DNA of 64,000 nt from contig CAWEWR010000031.1 of the NCBI GenBank assembly GCA_963812675.1, positions 57,763 through 121,762 on the forward strand, read 5' to 3'. Positions 43,345 to 51,461 of this stretch are shown here, in pieces. Position 1 is the first letter of the stretch, and each line of letters begins with the position of its first letter. The stretch is from AP-15 sp963812675 (GTDB taxonomy: Bacteria; Pseudomonadota; Alphaproteobacteria; ATCC43930; CGMCC-115725). A program made the translations under genes and the position numbers. Under the pieces are notes generated by a model. That model made no database searches, was not told the DNA's origin, and saw only the letters and a list, made by a program, of their open reading frames with translations.

Positions 43345-44865
43345 GTGAGGAGCGAGGCGCGGGCGCCGGTGGCAAACCGGGGCATGATCACAGCTTCGAT
43401 CATGCTGGCGACGATCATGCAGGGTGTCGACAACACGATCGCCAATGTCGCCTTGCCGCACATTCAGGGCAGTCTCTCGGCGGCCCAGGATCAGGTCTCG
43501 TGGGTGCTGACCTCGTACATTGTAGCGGTCGCGATCATGACGCCGCTCACCGGCTGGCTCGCCGGGCGCCTCGGCATCAAATATGTATTTCTGATCTCGG
43601 TAGCCGGGTTCACCCTCGCCTCGGCTTTGTGCGGCAGCGCCACAAGCCTTACCCAGCTGGTGATTTATCGCCTGCTGCAAGGCGCGTGCGGCGCCGGGCT
43701 CGTCCCGCTATCGCAATCGGTGCTGATGCAGATCAACCCGCCGGAGCGGCACGGCCAGGCAATCGCGATCTGGGGCATGGGGGTCATGCTGGGGCCGATC
43801 TTCGGCCCGATGCTGGGCGGCTGGCTGACCCAAGATTACAGCTGGCGGTGGATCTTTTACATCAACCTGCCGGTCGGGGTAATCGCCAGCCTCGGCATCC
43901 TGATCTTTATCCGGGAGACGCGGCACACGCATCGCGAGGCGTTCGACTTCTTCGGCTTTGTGACGTTGAGCATCGCCGTCGGAGCATTGCAGATGATGCT
44001 CGACCGCGGCGAGCTGAAGGATTGGTTCAACTCGACCGAGATTTGGGTCGAGGCGCTCGTCTCGGGCATCTTCTTCTATCTATTCATCGTTCATACCGCG
44101 ACGGCCAGGGACCGGTCTTTTATCAATCTCGACCTATTGAAAAGCCCCAACTTCATGGCCGGCACGGTGCTGATGTTTTTTGTCGGCGGCATCCTCAGCG
44201 GCACCTTGGCGCTGTTGCCGACGATGCTGCAGTCGCTGATGAACTACCCGGTATTTACGACCGGGCTGGTAACGGCTCCGCGCGGCATCGGCACGATGAT
44301 CGCGATGTTCGTTGTCGGACGCATGATCAACCGCATCGACAATCGGCTGATCATCCTCACCGGGTTTCTGCTGACTGTCCTCTCGCTATGGCAGATGACC
44401 GGATTTTCGCTCCAAATGGGAATGGCGCCGGTCATAGTGTCGGGAGTCCTGCAGGGATTCGGGCTCGGCTGCACCTTCGTCCCGCTGAACACGCTCGCGC
44501 TGTCGAACCTGCCCCGGCACATCCTGACGCAAGGCACCGCGATGCGCAGCCTGATGCGCAATCTCGGCGGCAGCATCGGCATTTCGGTCCTCGAGGCGCT
44601 GCTGATCCAGAACACGCAGATCGTGCATTCGCGCCTCGTCGAGCATCTGCGGCCGGACAACCCGCTCGCCCAGGCGCCCTTGCTGGCGCCGCCTTTCAGC
44701 CTCACGGTGCCTTCCGGAATTGCCGCGCTCAATGCGGAGGTGACCCGGCAGGCCGCAATGGTGGCCTATATCAACGATTATGCGCTTATGATGATGATCG
44801 TCCTGCTGTTGATCCCGTTACTGCTGCTGGTCCGTCGTGCGCGCCCGGCGCTGCGCGCCGGTTAA
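43345..44865 (+). CDS. DHA2-family (EmrB-like) multidrug efflux MFS, paralogue 1
   Basis: This 506-residue transporter has about fourteen transmembrane segments, the DHA2 type. Visible motifs are the N-terminal MQGVDNTIANVALPHIQG, motif A GWLAGRLGIKYVFL, motif C-like GVMLGPIFGPMLGGWL and a late QGTAMRSLMRNLGGSIGISV. It starts at GTG 43345, where alignment with its paralogue at 46673 begins (the R-A-P-V-A-N-R-G block). Unlike the usual EmrB, it stands before marR rather than after the adaptor gene. It likely shares the single EmrA-like adaptor encoded downstream. Confidence 0.9.
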   Translation: MRSEARAPVANRGMITASIMLATIMQGVDNTIANVALPHIQGSLSAAQDQVSWVLTSYIVAVAIMTPLTGWLAGRLGIKYVFLISVAGFTLASALCGSATSLTQLVIYRLLQGACGAGLVPLSQSVLMQINPPERHGQAIAIWGMGVMLGPIFGPMLGGWLTQDYSWRWIFYINLPVGVIASLGILIFIRETRHTHREAFDFFGFVTLSIAVGALQMMLDRGELKDWFNSTEIWVEALVSGIFFYLFIVHTATARDRSFINLDLLKSPNFMAGTVLMFFVGGILSGTLALLPTMLQSLMNYPVFTTGLVTAPRGIGTMIAMFVVGRMINRIDNRLIILTGFLLTVLSLWQMTGFSLQMGMAPVIVSGVLQGFGLGCTFVPLNTLALSNLPRHILTQGTAMRSLMRNLGGSIGISVLEALLIQNTQIVHSRLVEHLRPDNPLAQAPLLAPPFSLTVPSGIAALNAEVTRQAAMVAYINDYALMMMIVLLLIPLLLLVRRARPALRAG

Positions 44866-44873
44866 CGCGGCAA

Positions 44874-44971
44874 GCCATCGAATTCAGGACTACCAGCCGC
44901 GCGAATTCGATCGCGGCGTCTGCCGGCGGATTTTGATATCATTGCTTATTATCACCGTAGGATAGTTGTTG
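44874..44971. promoter_or_regulatory. Upstream region B of the efflux locus, duplicate of region A
   Basis: It starts GCCATCGAATTCAGGA and ends GGATAGTTGTTG, matching region A at both ends (A: GCCATCGAATTCACGA and GGACAGTTGTTG). The GCTTATTATC core corresponds to GCTTATCATC in A. It serves as promoter and probable autoregulatory site for marR-emrA-emrB2. Confidence 0.55.
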
Positions 44972-44979
44972 GTGAAGTC

Positions 44980-45510
44980 ATGATCATGGATCTGGACCGG
45001 AGCTTCGGGTTTCTCGTTCACGACGTCGCCCGCTTGTTTGGGCGCCGGTTCAATCAGCGCGCGCTCCTTTTCCTCGGACTCACGCGCGCACAATGCAAAG
45101 TCCTCGGATATCTGGCACGTAACGAGGGGATCAACCAGGCCGGCCTCGCCGATCTGCTCGAAATCAAGCCGATGACGTTGGTGCGGCAGATCGATCGCAT
45201 GGAGGAAGACGGGTGGATAGAGCGGCAGCCCCAACCCGGCGACCGCCGCGCCCGGCGGCTCGTTCTGACCGACAAGGCGCGGCCGATCCTTGCCCGCATC
45301 CTCGATCTTTCGAATGAGATCCGCGCCGAGTCCTTCGCGGGGCTTTCTCGCGACGAGGGCAAGCATCTTATTGAGCTGCTGCGGCGGGTACATGCCAACC
45401 TTTCGGAGCGTGTGCCGGTGCTGGGGCCGGATCTCGTCGATCTCGACGACACGGCCGAGCGCCTGCCGCGCGGCGAGGTGGAGTTGTCGCCCGTTGGAGG
45501 CCGGCATTGA
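44980..45510 (+). CDS. MarR-family transcriptional regulator
   Basis: This 176-residue winged-helix repressor has the MarR core: LTRAQCKVLGYLARNEGINQAGLADLLEI (helices leading into recognition), KPMTLVRQIDRMEEDGWI, and the wing PGDRRARRLVLTDKA. MarR proteins usually repress neighbouring efflux genes until a phenolic or drug ligand binds. It is first in an operon with emrA-like and emrB-like genes, with a four-base TTGA overlap to the next gene. The two similar upstream regions suggest that it controls both units. Confidence 0.93.
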   Translation: MIMDLDRSFGFLVHDVARLFGRRFNQRALLFLGLTRAQCKVLGYLARNEGINQAGLADLLEIKPMTLVRQIDRMEEDGWIERQPQPGDRRARRLVLTDKARPILARILDLSNEIRAESFAGLSRDEGKHLIELLRRVHANLSERVPVLGPDLVDLDDTAERLPRGEVELSPVGGRH

Positions 45511-46676
45511 CGACTTCTGCCGATAACGACACCACTGCGATCGGCGCGCTGCGGGGCCCGCTCGAGGGCCGCTCCGCGGTTCTGGCCCGACGCCGCCCCT
45601 TACGCCAGAGATTGCGGCTGCCATTGATGCTCGCGGGGCCGATCCTCGTGCTGTTGGCGGCGGGCTATTGGTACCTGACCGGCGGGCGCTACGTGTCGAC
45701 CGATGACGCCTATATCCAGGCTGCGCGGGTTGCGATCAGCACCGACATCTCCGGCCGGGTCGTCGAAATCAAAGTCACGGACAATCAGAAGGTCACCGCT
45801 GGTCAGGTGCTCTTTAGGCTTGACCCGCGCCCATTCCAGATTGCCGTGGATGAAGCCAAGGCGCAGCTCGCTACCGTGCGGTACCAAATTCACGCGCTAA
45901 AGGCGACCTATCACCAGAAACGGGCGGATGCCCGGGCGACCGAGGCCACGGTCGACTATCAGCAGCACGAGTTCGAGCGGCAGCAACGCTTGGTCGCTTC
46001 CGGCGCGGCCTCGCAGCAGCAATTCGATCAGGCCAGGCAGACCTATGAAACCGGGCGCGCGCAAATCGCGTCCAAGCAGCAGGATGTCGCCGTCGCCCTC
46101 GCCAACATCGGTGGCGATCCCGATATTCCTCTGGAGCAACACCCGATGGTGCAGCACGCACAAGCTGCGCTCGACCGCGCCGAGCTCAATCTTTCCTATA
46201 CGGAAATCCGCGCGCCCGAGAACGGGATCGTTACCAAAGTCGACCAGCTTCAGGTCGGCGACTACGTCAACGCCTCGACGCCGCTATTCTCGTTGATGTC
46301 AACCGACCGAATATGGGTCGAGGCTAATTTCAAGGAGACCGAGCTCACTCATATGCGGCCGGGCCAGGCGGCGACGGTCGAGGTCGATACCTACCCCGAT
46401 GTCGTGTTTGACGCCAAGGTGGAGAGCCTCAGCCCCGGTACCGGGCTAACCTTCTCGTTGCTTCCGGCCGAGAATGCGACCGGCAATTGGGTGAAGGTCG
46501 TCCAGCGTCTGCCGGTGCGCCTCAGCCTTGAGCATTTGGACCAAGACGCGCCGCTGCAGTCCGGGCTCAGCGCGACCGTCGAGGTCGACACCCGTCACCG
46601 GCGGCCCTGGCTCGATCGGGTCCAAGGCATGTTCGCCTGGCTGACTGGACCGAGCTCACGAGCCGCGGAGCGATGA
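45507..46676 (+). CDS. EmrA/HlyD-type membrane-fusion adaptor
   Basis: This 389-residue adaptor has one N-terminal transmembrane helix (LPLMLAGPILVLLAAGYWYL), a barrel-sandwich half (VSTDDAYIQAARVAISTDISGRV), a coiled-coil hairpin (residues about 110-200, rich in Gln, Arg and Ala), the second half (YTEIRAPENGIVTK) and a beta-barrel domain (MRPGQAATVEVDTYPD). It links an inner-membrane pump to an outer-membrane channel. The TTG start overlaps the marR stop, and its own stop overlaps the next pump gene as ATGA. No TolC-like gene is nearby. Confidence 0.93.
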   Translation: MTTSADNDTTAIGALRGPLEGRSAVLARRRPLRQRLRLPLMLAGPILVLLAAGYWYLTGGRYVSTDDAYIQAARVAISTDISGRVVEIKVTDNQKVTAGQVLFRLDPRPFQIAVDEAKAQLATVRYQIHALKATYHQKRADARATEATVDYQQHEFERQQRLVASGAASQQQFDQARQTYETGRAQIASKQQDVAVALANIGGDPDIPLEQHPMVQHAQAALDRAELNLSYTEIRAPENGIVTKVDQLQVGDYVNASTPLFSLMSTDRIWVEANFKETELTHMRPGQAATVEVDTYPDVVFDAKVESLSPGTGLTFSLLPAENATGNWVKVVQRLPVRLSLEHLDQDAPLQSGLSATVEVDTRHRRPWLDRVQGMFAWLTGPSSRAAER

Positions 46677-48205
46677 CGGATGAGACGCGCGCCCCGGTAG
46701 CGAACCGGGGCGCAATCACCGTCTCGATCATGTTGGCGACCTTCATGCAGGGGGTCGACACGACGATCGCCAATGTCGCGCTGCCGCACATGCAAGGCAG
46801 CTTTTCCGCGGCGCAGGACCAGATCGCCTGGGTGGTGACCTCCTACATCGTCGCGGCGGCGATCATGACGCCGCTGACCGGCTGGCTCGCCGGCCGCTTT
46901 GGCATCAAATGGGTGTTTTTTATCTCGGTCGCGGGTTTTACTGTCGCATCGGTTCTGTGCGGCGTCGCGACGAGCCTCGGGCAGATGGTGATCTATCGGC
47001 TGCTGCAGGGTGTCTGCGGGGCGGCGCTCGTTCCGCTGTCGCAATCGGTGCTGCTGCAGATCAACCCGCCTCATCGCCACGCTCAGGCGATGTCCGTCTG
47101 GGGCATGGGGGTCATCTTGGGCCCGATCATCGGCCCGGCGCTCGGCGGCTGGCTGACCGACCAGTATAATTGGCGCTGGGTGTTCTTCATCAACGTGCCG
47201 TTCGGGGTTCTCGCCGCCATCGGCATTTTCATTTTCATCCGCGAGACGCGACACGGCCGCCGCGAAAGCTTCGACTTCTTCGGCTTTGCCACATTGAGCT
47301 TGGCGATCGGCGCCATGCAGATGCTGCTCGACCGTGGCGAGCTCAAAGATTGGTTCGGCTCGCCCGAAATCTGCGTTGAAGCCGCGATCTCCGGGCTCGC
47401 CCTTTACCTGTTCGTCGTGCACACCGCGACGGCAACCGATCGGTCATTCCTCAACCGCGATCTGTTGAAGGACACCAACTGCATCATTGGCACGGTAATG
47501 ATGTTCCTTATCGGCATTCCGCTGTACGGAACCATGACCCTGTTGCCGACAATGTTGCAGGATTTGATGAACTACCCGGTGATGACGACCGGACTGGTGA
47601 CCGCCCCACGCGGTGTCGGCACGATGGTCGCCATGCTTGTCGTCGCGCGCCTGATCGGCCGGATCGATATAAGGCTGGTTATTGTGACCGGTCTTGTTGT
47701 GACTGCAGTCGCTCTGTGGGAGATGACCGGCTTCTCGCTCTATATGGGGATGAGCCCGATTATCGTGACGGGAGTGTTGCAGGGTTTTGGCCTAGGTTTC
47801 GTCTTCACGCCGCTCAGCACGGTAACCTTCTCAACCTTGCCGCGTCAGTTGCTGACTCAAGGCACCGCGATTTTCAGCCTAATGCGTAACATCGGCGGCA
47901 GTGTCGGCATCGCGATCGTCGAAGCGCTGTTGACCGAGAATACTCAAATTGTCCACTCTCGACTGATCGAGCATTTGCGGCCGGACAACCCGTTAGCCCA
48001 AGCGCAGTTGGCCGCTCCATACAGCTTGACCAATCCGTCGGGGGTTGCGGCGTTGAACGCGATGGCGACGCGCCAAGCCGCGATGGTCGCCTATATCGAC
48101 AATTTCAAGCTAATGATGATCATGGTTATCGCCGGTCTGCCACTAGTGTTGTTGTTACGCAAAACAGCGCCGGCGGCGCGCGCTGCCGCCGTCGCCGCGG
48201 AGTAA
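46673..48205 (+). CDS. DHA2-family (EmrB-like) multidrug efflux MFS, paralogue 2
   Basis: This 510-residue pump is colinear with the protein from 43345 and highly similar to it along the whole length, for example MQGVDTTIANVALPHMQG, DRGELKDWFGSPEI and ENTQIVHSRLIEHLRPDNP. It directly follows the adaptor gene with an ATGA overlap, the normal emrAB arrangement, so this copy is probably the ancestral partner of the adaptor. The two copies differ mostly in the transmembrane surface and may export different compounds. Confidence 0.92.
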   Translation: MTDETRAPVANRGAITVSIMLATFMQGVDTTIANVALPHMQGSFSAAQDQIAWVVTSYIVAAAIMTPLTGWLAGRFGIKWVFFISVAGFTVASVLCGVATSLGQMVIYRLLQGVCGAALVPLSQSVLLQINPPHRHAQAMSVWGMGVILGPIIGPALGGWLTDQYNWRWVFFINVPFGVLAAIGIFIFIRETRHGRRESFDFFGFATLSLAIGAMQMLLDRGELKDWFGSPEICVEAAISGLALYLFVVHTATATDRSFLNRDLLKDTNCIIGTVMMFLIGIPLYGTMTLLPTMLQDLMNYPVMTTGLVTAPRGVGTMVAMLVVARLIGRIDIRLVIVTGLVVTAVALWEMTGFSLYMGMSPIIVTGVLQGFGLGFVFTPLSTVTFSTLPRQLLTQGTAIFSLMRNIGGSVGIAIVEALLTENTQIVHSRLIEHLRPDNPLAQAQLAAPYSLTNPSGVAALNAMATRQAAMVAYIDNFKLMMIMVIAGLPLVLLLRKTAPAARAAAVAAE

Positions 48206-48226
48206 ATTGGGAAGGGGAGTGGAACC

Positions 48227-49006
48227 ATGCGGCTCGAAAATAAAATCGGCATCGTCACGGCGGCAGCTTCGGGGATGGGCCGTGCCGGGGCGATCCGGTT
48301 TGCCCGCGAAGGCGCGGCGGTAGGCGTCGTCGACATCGATCAGGCCGGCGTCGACGCGGTCGTCGGCGAGATTACTGCCGCGGGCGGGCGGGCGCTCGGC
48401 CTTGTCGGCGATCTGCGCCAGGACGATTTCGCCCGCAATATCGTGCGGCGCACCGCCAACGCCTTTGGCGGGCTCGATTTCGTGTGGAACCATGTCGGCC
48501 ATCCCGGTCCCGCCTCGATCGAGGGCATCGACATGGCGGATTTCGAAGTCGCGATCGACCTCAACCTGCGCACGGTGCTGGTGACGACCGAAGCGGCGAT
48601 CCCGGAGATCCGGGCGCGCGGCGGCGGCGCTCTGCTCTATACCGCCTCGACCTCGGGCATTCAGGGCTCGGCGTTCAGCCCGGTCTATTCGATGGCCAAG
48701 TTCGGCGTGGTCGGCTTTGTGCGCTCGCTCGCCAAGCGGCTCGCGCCGGACAAAATTCGCGTCAATGCGATCTGTCCCGGCCCGATCGACACGCCGATGC
48801 TGCGGATCTTCGTATCCCGGCCCGATCAGCAGCGCACCGCCGGCCAGGACAAGGAGGCGCTGGTCCAATTGCGCGGCCGCCAAAACCCGATGGGCCGCAC
48901 CGGCAAACCCGAGGAGATCGCCAACGCCGCCCTCTTTTTAATCTCGGACGAGGCGTCCTTCGTCTCCGGCGCGGCGCTACCAGTCGACGGCGCCGCGACG
49001 GCGTGA
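48227..49006 (+). CDS. SDR-family oxidoreductase
   Basis: This 259-residue classical short-chain dehydrogenase has the nucleotide site TAAASGMGRAGAI, an Asp after strand 2 (VVDID) that favours NAD(H), catalytic Ser near TASTSG, and YSMAK as the catalytic Tyr-Lys pair. The NNAG motif is changed to NHVG. The family C-terminal block (GRTGKPEEIANAALFLISDEA then GAALPVDGA) is present. It begins 21 bases after the second pump gene and may be in its operon. Substrate unknown. Confidence 0.9.
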   Translation: MRLENKIGIVTAAASGMGRAGAIRFAREGAAVGVVDIDQAGVDAVVGEITAAGGRALGLVGDLRQDDFARNIVRRTANAFGGLDFVWNHVGHPGPASIEGIDMADFEVAIDLNLRTVLVTTEAAIPEIRARGGGALLYTASTSGIQGSAFSPVYSMAKFGVVGFVRSLAKRLAPDKIRVNAICPGPIDTPMLRIFVSRPDQQRTAGQDKEALVQLRGRQNPMGRTGKPEEIANAALFLISDEASFVSGAALPVDGAATA

Positions 49007-49547
49007 GTTGGGCCTGGTCGTTGAGATTGCGTGTCAGAGCCGGGATGACCGGCCACGCTCGCAAGCTACGGCGCCGAGATCACAGTTCCCGAGCGGCGCG
49101 AGCGGCTGATCTGCTGCCAATGATACCTGGCTCCGAGGTCTCCTCGCGACCCAACTGCGACATTGGCCGCGCGGTTTCGTGGCGGCCGCTACCTGATCCG
49201 ACAGCGGACCTTTGGACCTTGAGCGAGCTTGCGAAAGAATCGGGCCGCCGTTGACCCGAAGTGGAAAAATGTTGTCGTTCGTCCGCGTTATGGGCAATAC
49301 GAGGACACTGCACTCTTCGGCTTTATCTCCGCTACACAGGTTGGTTTCGTCACCAAAGGCGCAGGCGCGCCTGATTTTCGCCCTTCCGCCGACGTGAGCC
49401 CAGGGCCTGCTTCTCAGCCAGCGGGGCTGTGGCCCTATTGAGGGACCGTCAAGCGGCGGGCCCGATCCACGTCATAGGAGTCATAGGAGTGGGGCCTTGG
49501 ATAATCTTAGGGTAAACTTCTTGGAGAACCGATCGCTCGGGTGAGCA
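49007..49547. other. Gene-free gap
   Basis: No gene is supported in these 541 bases. A fragment near 49017-49048 (GTTGAGATTGCG then AGCCGGGATGACC) looks like a broken palindromic repeat of the types seen elsewhere in the window. GTCATAGGA is repeated in tandem at 49471-49488, about 60 bases before the cyclase start. An open frame at 49229-49441 has no recognisable family. Confidence 0.45.
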
Positions 49548-51326
49548 ATGCCCGCTGTCCGCCGTCTCGCTGCGATCCTAGCCGCTGATGTGGCGGGCTA
49601 CTCGCGCCTGATGGGCGCCGACGAGGAGGGCACGCACGAACGCCTCAAGGCGCATCGCCGCGAGCTCGTCGACCCGACGATCGGCGAGCATTCCGGCCGC
49701 ATCGTCAAGACGACCGGCGACGGGATGCTGGTCGAATTCCCGAGCGTCGTTGACGCGGTCCGCTGCGCCGCCGAGCTACAGCGGGCGATGATCGATCTCG
49801 AGGCCGGAATGCCTGAGGACCGCCGGATCAGGTTCCGGATCGGGATCAATCTCGGTGACATCATCGTCGATGGCGACGACATCTTCGGCGACGGCGTGAA
49901 CATCGCGGCCCGCCTGGAAGCCCTGTCGGATCCCGGCGGCCTCTGCATCTCGCGGACGGTGCGAGATCACATCCGCGACAAGCTTGCCTACGCTTTCGAG
50001 GATCTGGGCGAGCAGAGCGTCAAGAACATCGCACGGCCAGTGAGGGTCTATGCGTTGCGCCCCGAAGCCGTCGCCAATCTGCCGGCATCGAAGGTTATGC
50101 CCGCTACGCCCCTCCTGCAGCCTGCCGTCGCGCCGCGCCTGTCGATCGTCGTTCTGCCCTTTGCGAACCTCTCCAACGATCCGGAACAGCAATATTTCGC
50201 GGACGGAATCACCGAGGATCTGACCACCGATCTGTCGCGCATTGCGGACATGTTCGTGATCTCGCGCAATACGGCGTTCACCTATCAGAACAAGCGGATC
50301 GACACAAAGCAGATCGGCCGCGAGCTTTGTGTGCGCTATGTGCTGGAAGGAAGCGTTCGTCGGTCCGGCAGCCAGGTCCGCGTCAACGCCCAGCTGATCG
50401 ACGCCGGAACCGACGCGCATCTATGGGCAGAGCTTGTCGACGGCAACGCGGCGGATCTGTTCGCTCTGCAGAACGAGATCACGAGCCGGATCGCGGTCGC
50501 GCTCAACCTCGAGCTGCTCAGCGCGGAGGCCGCCCGGCCGACTGAGCGTCCCGACGTTCTGGAGTATATTCTCCGCGGACGCGCCGCATGGAACAGGCCA
50601 CCGGCGCGTGACAACTATGTGCAGATATTCAGCCTGTTCGAGCACGCGTTGGCGCTCGATCCGCGGTCGGTCGACGCACAGAGCTGGTTGGCGGCCGTGC
50701 TCGCTGGCCGCCAGATGAATGGCATGAGCAACTCGGCTGCCGCCGATATCAAGCGCGCGGAAGCCATGGCCGCGCAAGCCCTGGCCGCGTCGCCACGCAG
50801 CCCGCTTGCCCATTTCGCCAAAGGTCAGGTGTTGCGTGCGCAGGGCCGACTCGAGGACGCCATTCCCGAATACGGGGCGGCGATCGCGTTCAATCGCAAC
50901 TGGCTGCACGCGATATCGGCGCTCGGCGAGTGCAAGCTTTACACCGGCTCGACGGAGGAAGCGATCCTCCTCCAGGAGCAAGCCATACGCCTTAGCCCCC
51001 GCGATCCCCTGGTCGGTGCTTTTTATCAGCGGATCGGGATAGCACATCTCTTGCAATCGCGCACCGACGAGGCGATTCCCTGGTTCAAAAAGGCGCGCGG
51101 CTCCTATCCGGGACATTCGGGTGCGCACGCCTGGCTCGCCGCCGCCTACGCCCTCAAAGGCGACACCGAACGCGCTGCTGCGGAACTCGCGGAGGCCTGC
51201 AGTCTGAACACTGACGGTCGGTATTCGAGCATCGCCCGTTTGAAGGCCGAGGGACGGTACGGGCGTGCCTTATTGGAACCCACTTTTTTCGCCGGTCTTC
51301 GGCTGGCCGGGATGCCGGAAGAATGA
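49548..51326 (+). CDS. Class III adenylate/guanylate cyclase-domain protein with TPR repeats
   Basis: This 592-residue protein starts with a class III nucleotide cyclase domain (residues about 5-170): the first metal Asp in AILAADVAGYSRLM, then KTTGDGMLVEF with the second Asp, and GDDIFGDGVNIAARLEAL. A middle segment (LSIVVLPFANLSNDPEQQYFADGITE then LEGSVRRSGSQVRVNAQLID) is the TolB/adenylate-cyclase-associated sensor-like module, and the C-terminal third carries TPR repeats. No membrane segment is seen. This architecture is abundant in rhizobia and relatives. Product nucleotide and signal unknown. Confidence 0.9.
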   Translation: MPAVRRLAAILAADVAGYSRLMGADEEGTHERLKAHRRELVDPTIGEHSGRIVKTTGDGMLVEFPSVVDAVRCAAELQRAMIDLEAGMPEDRRIRFRIGINLGDIIVDGDDIFGDGVNIAARLEALSDPGGLCISRTVRDHIRDKLAYAFEDLGEQSVKNIARPVRVYALRPEAVANLPASKVMPATPLLQPAVAPRLSIVVLPFANLSNDPEQQYFADGITEDLTTDLSRIADMFVISRNTAFTYQNKRIDTKQIGRELCVRYVLEGSVRRSGSQVRVNAQLIDAGTDAHLWAELVDGNAADLFALQNEITSRIAVALNLELLSAEAARPTERPDVLEYILRGRAAWNRPPARDNYVQIFSLFEHALALDPRSVDAQSWLAAVLAGRQMNGMSNSAAADIKRAEAMAAQALAASPRSPLAHFAKGQVLRAQGRLEDAIPEYGAAIAFNRNWLHAISALGECKLYTGSTEEAILLQEQAIRLSPRDPLVGAFYQRIGIAHLLQSRTDEAIPWFKKARGSYPGHSGAHAWLAAAYALKGDTERAAAELAEACSLNTDGRYSSIARLKAEGRYGRALLEPTFFAGLRLAGMPEE

Positions 51327-51327
51327 C

Positions 51328-51438
51328 CGCGTCGCCTCGCGGAGGCTGAAGACGATCCGATCGGAGCTGATCGCTCTAAAAATTCCTGCGCATCACGGCC
51401 ACATCGTCGAGACGACCGGAGACGGTCCACTAAAGTAA
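51328..51438 (+). pseudogene. Decayed fragment of a class III cyclase N-terminus
   Basis: Right after the cyclase stop, a 36-codon frame ending in TAA reads RRLKTIRSELI, then HHGHIVETTGDGPLK. It lines up without gaps with residues of the neighbouring cyclase (ERLKAHRRELV, then HSGRIVKTTGDGMLV). It has no start, no ribosome-binding site and loses the domain after TTGDG. It is best read as the remnant of a second cyclase gene or of a partial duplication. Confidence 0.72.
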
Positions 51439-51461
51439 ACTCGAAAACAGGGAGAGCCGCC

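Noticed and set aside
43329..44936. 535-codon plus-strand frame overlapping emrB paralogue 1
   Set aside because: It is the +1 shadow of the transporter; the alternative frame aligns fully with the paralogue at 46673 and is the real gene.
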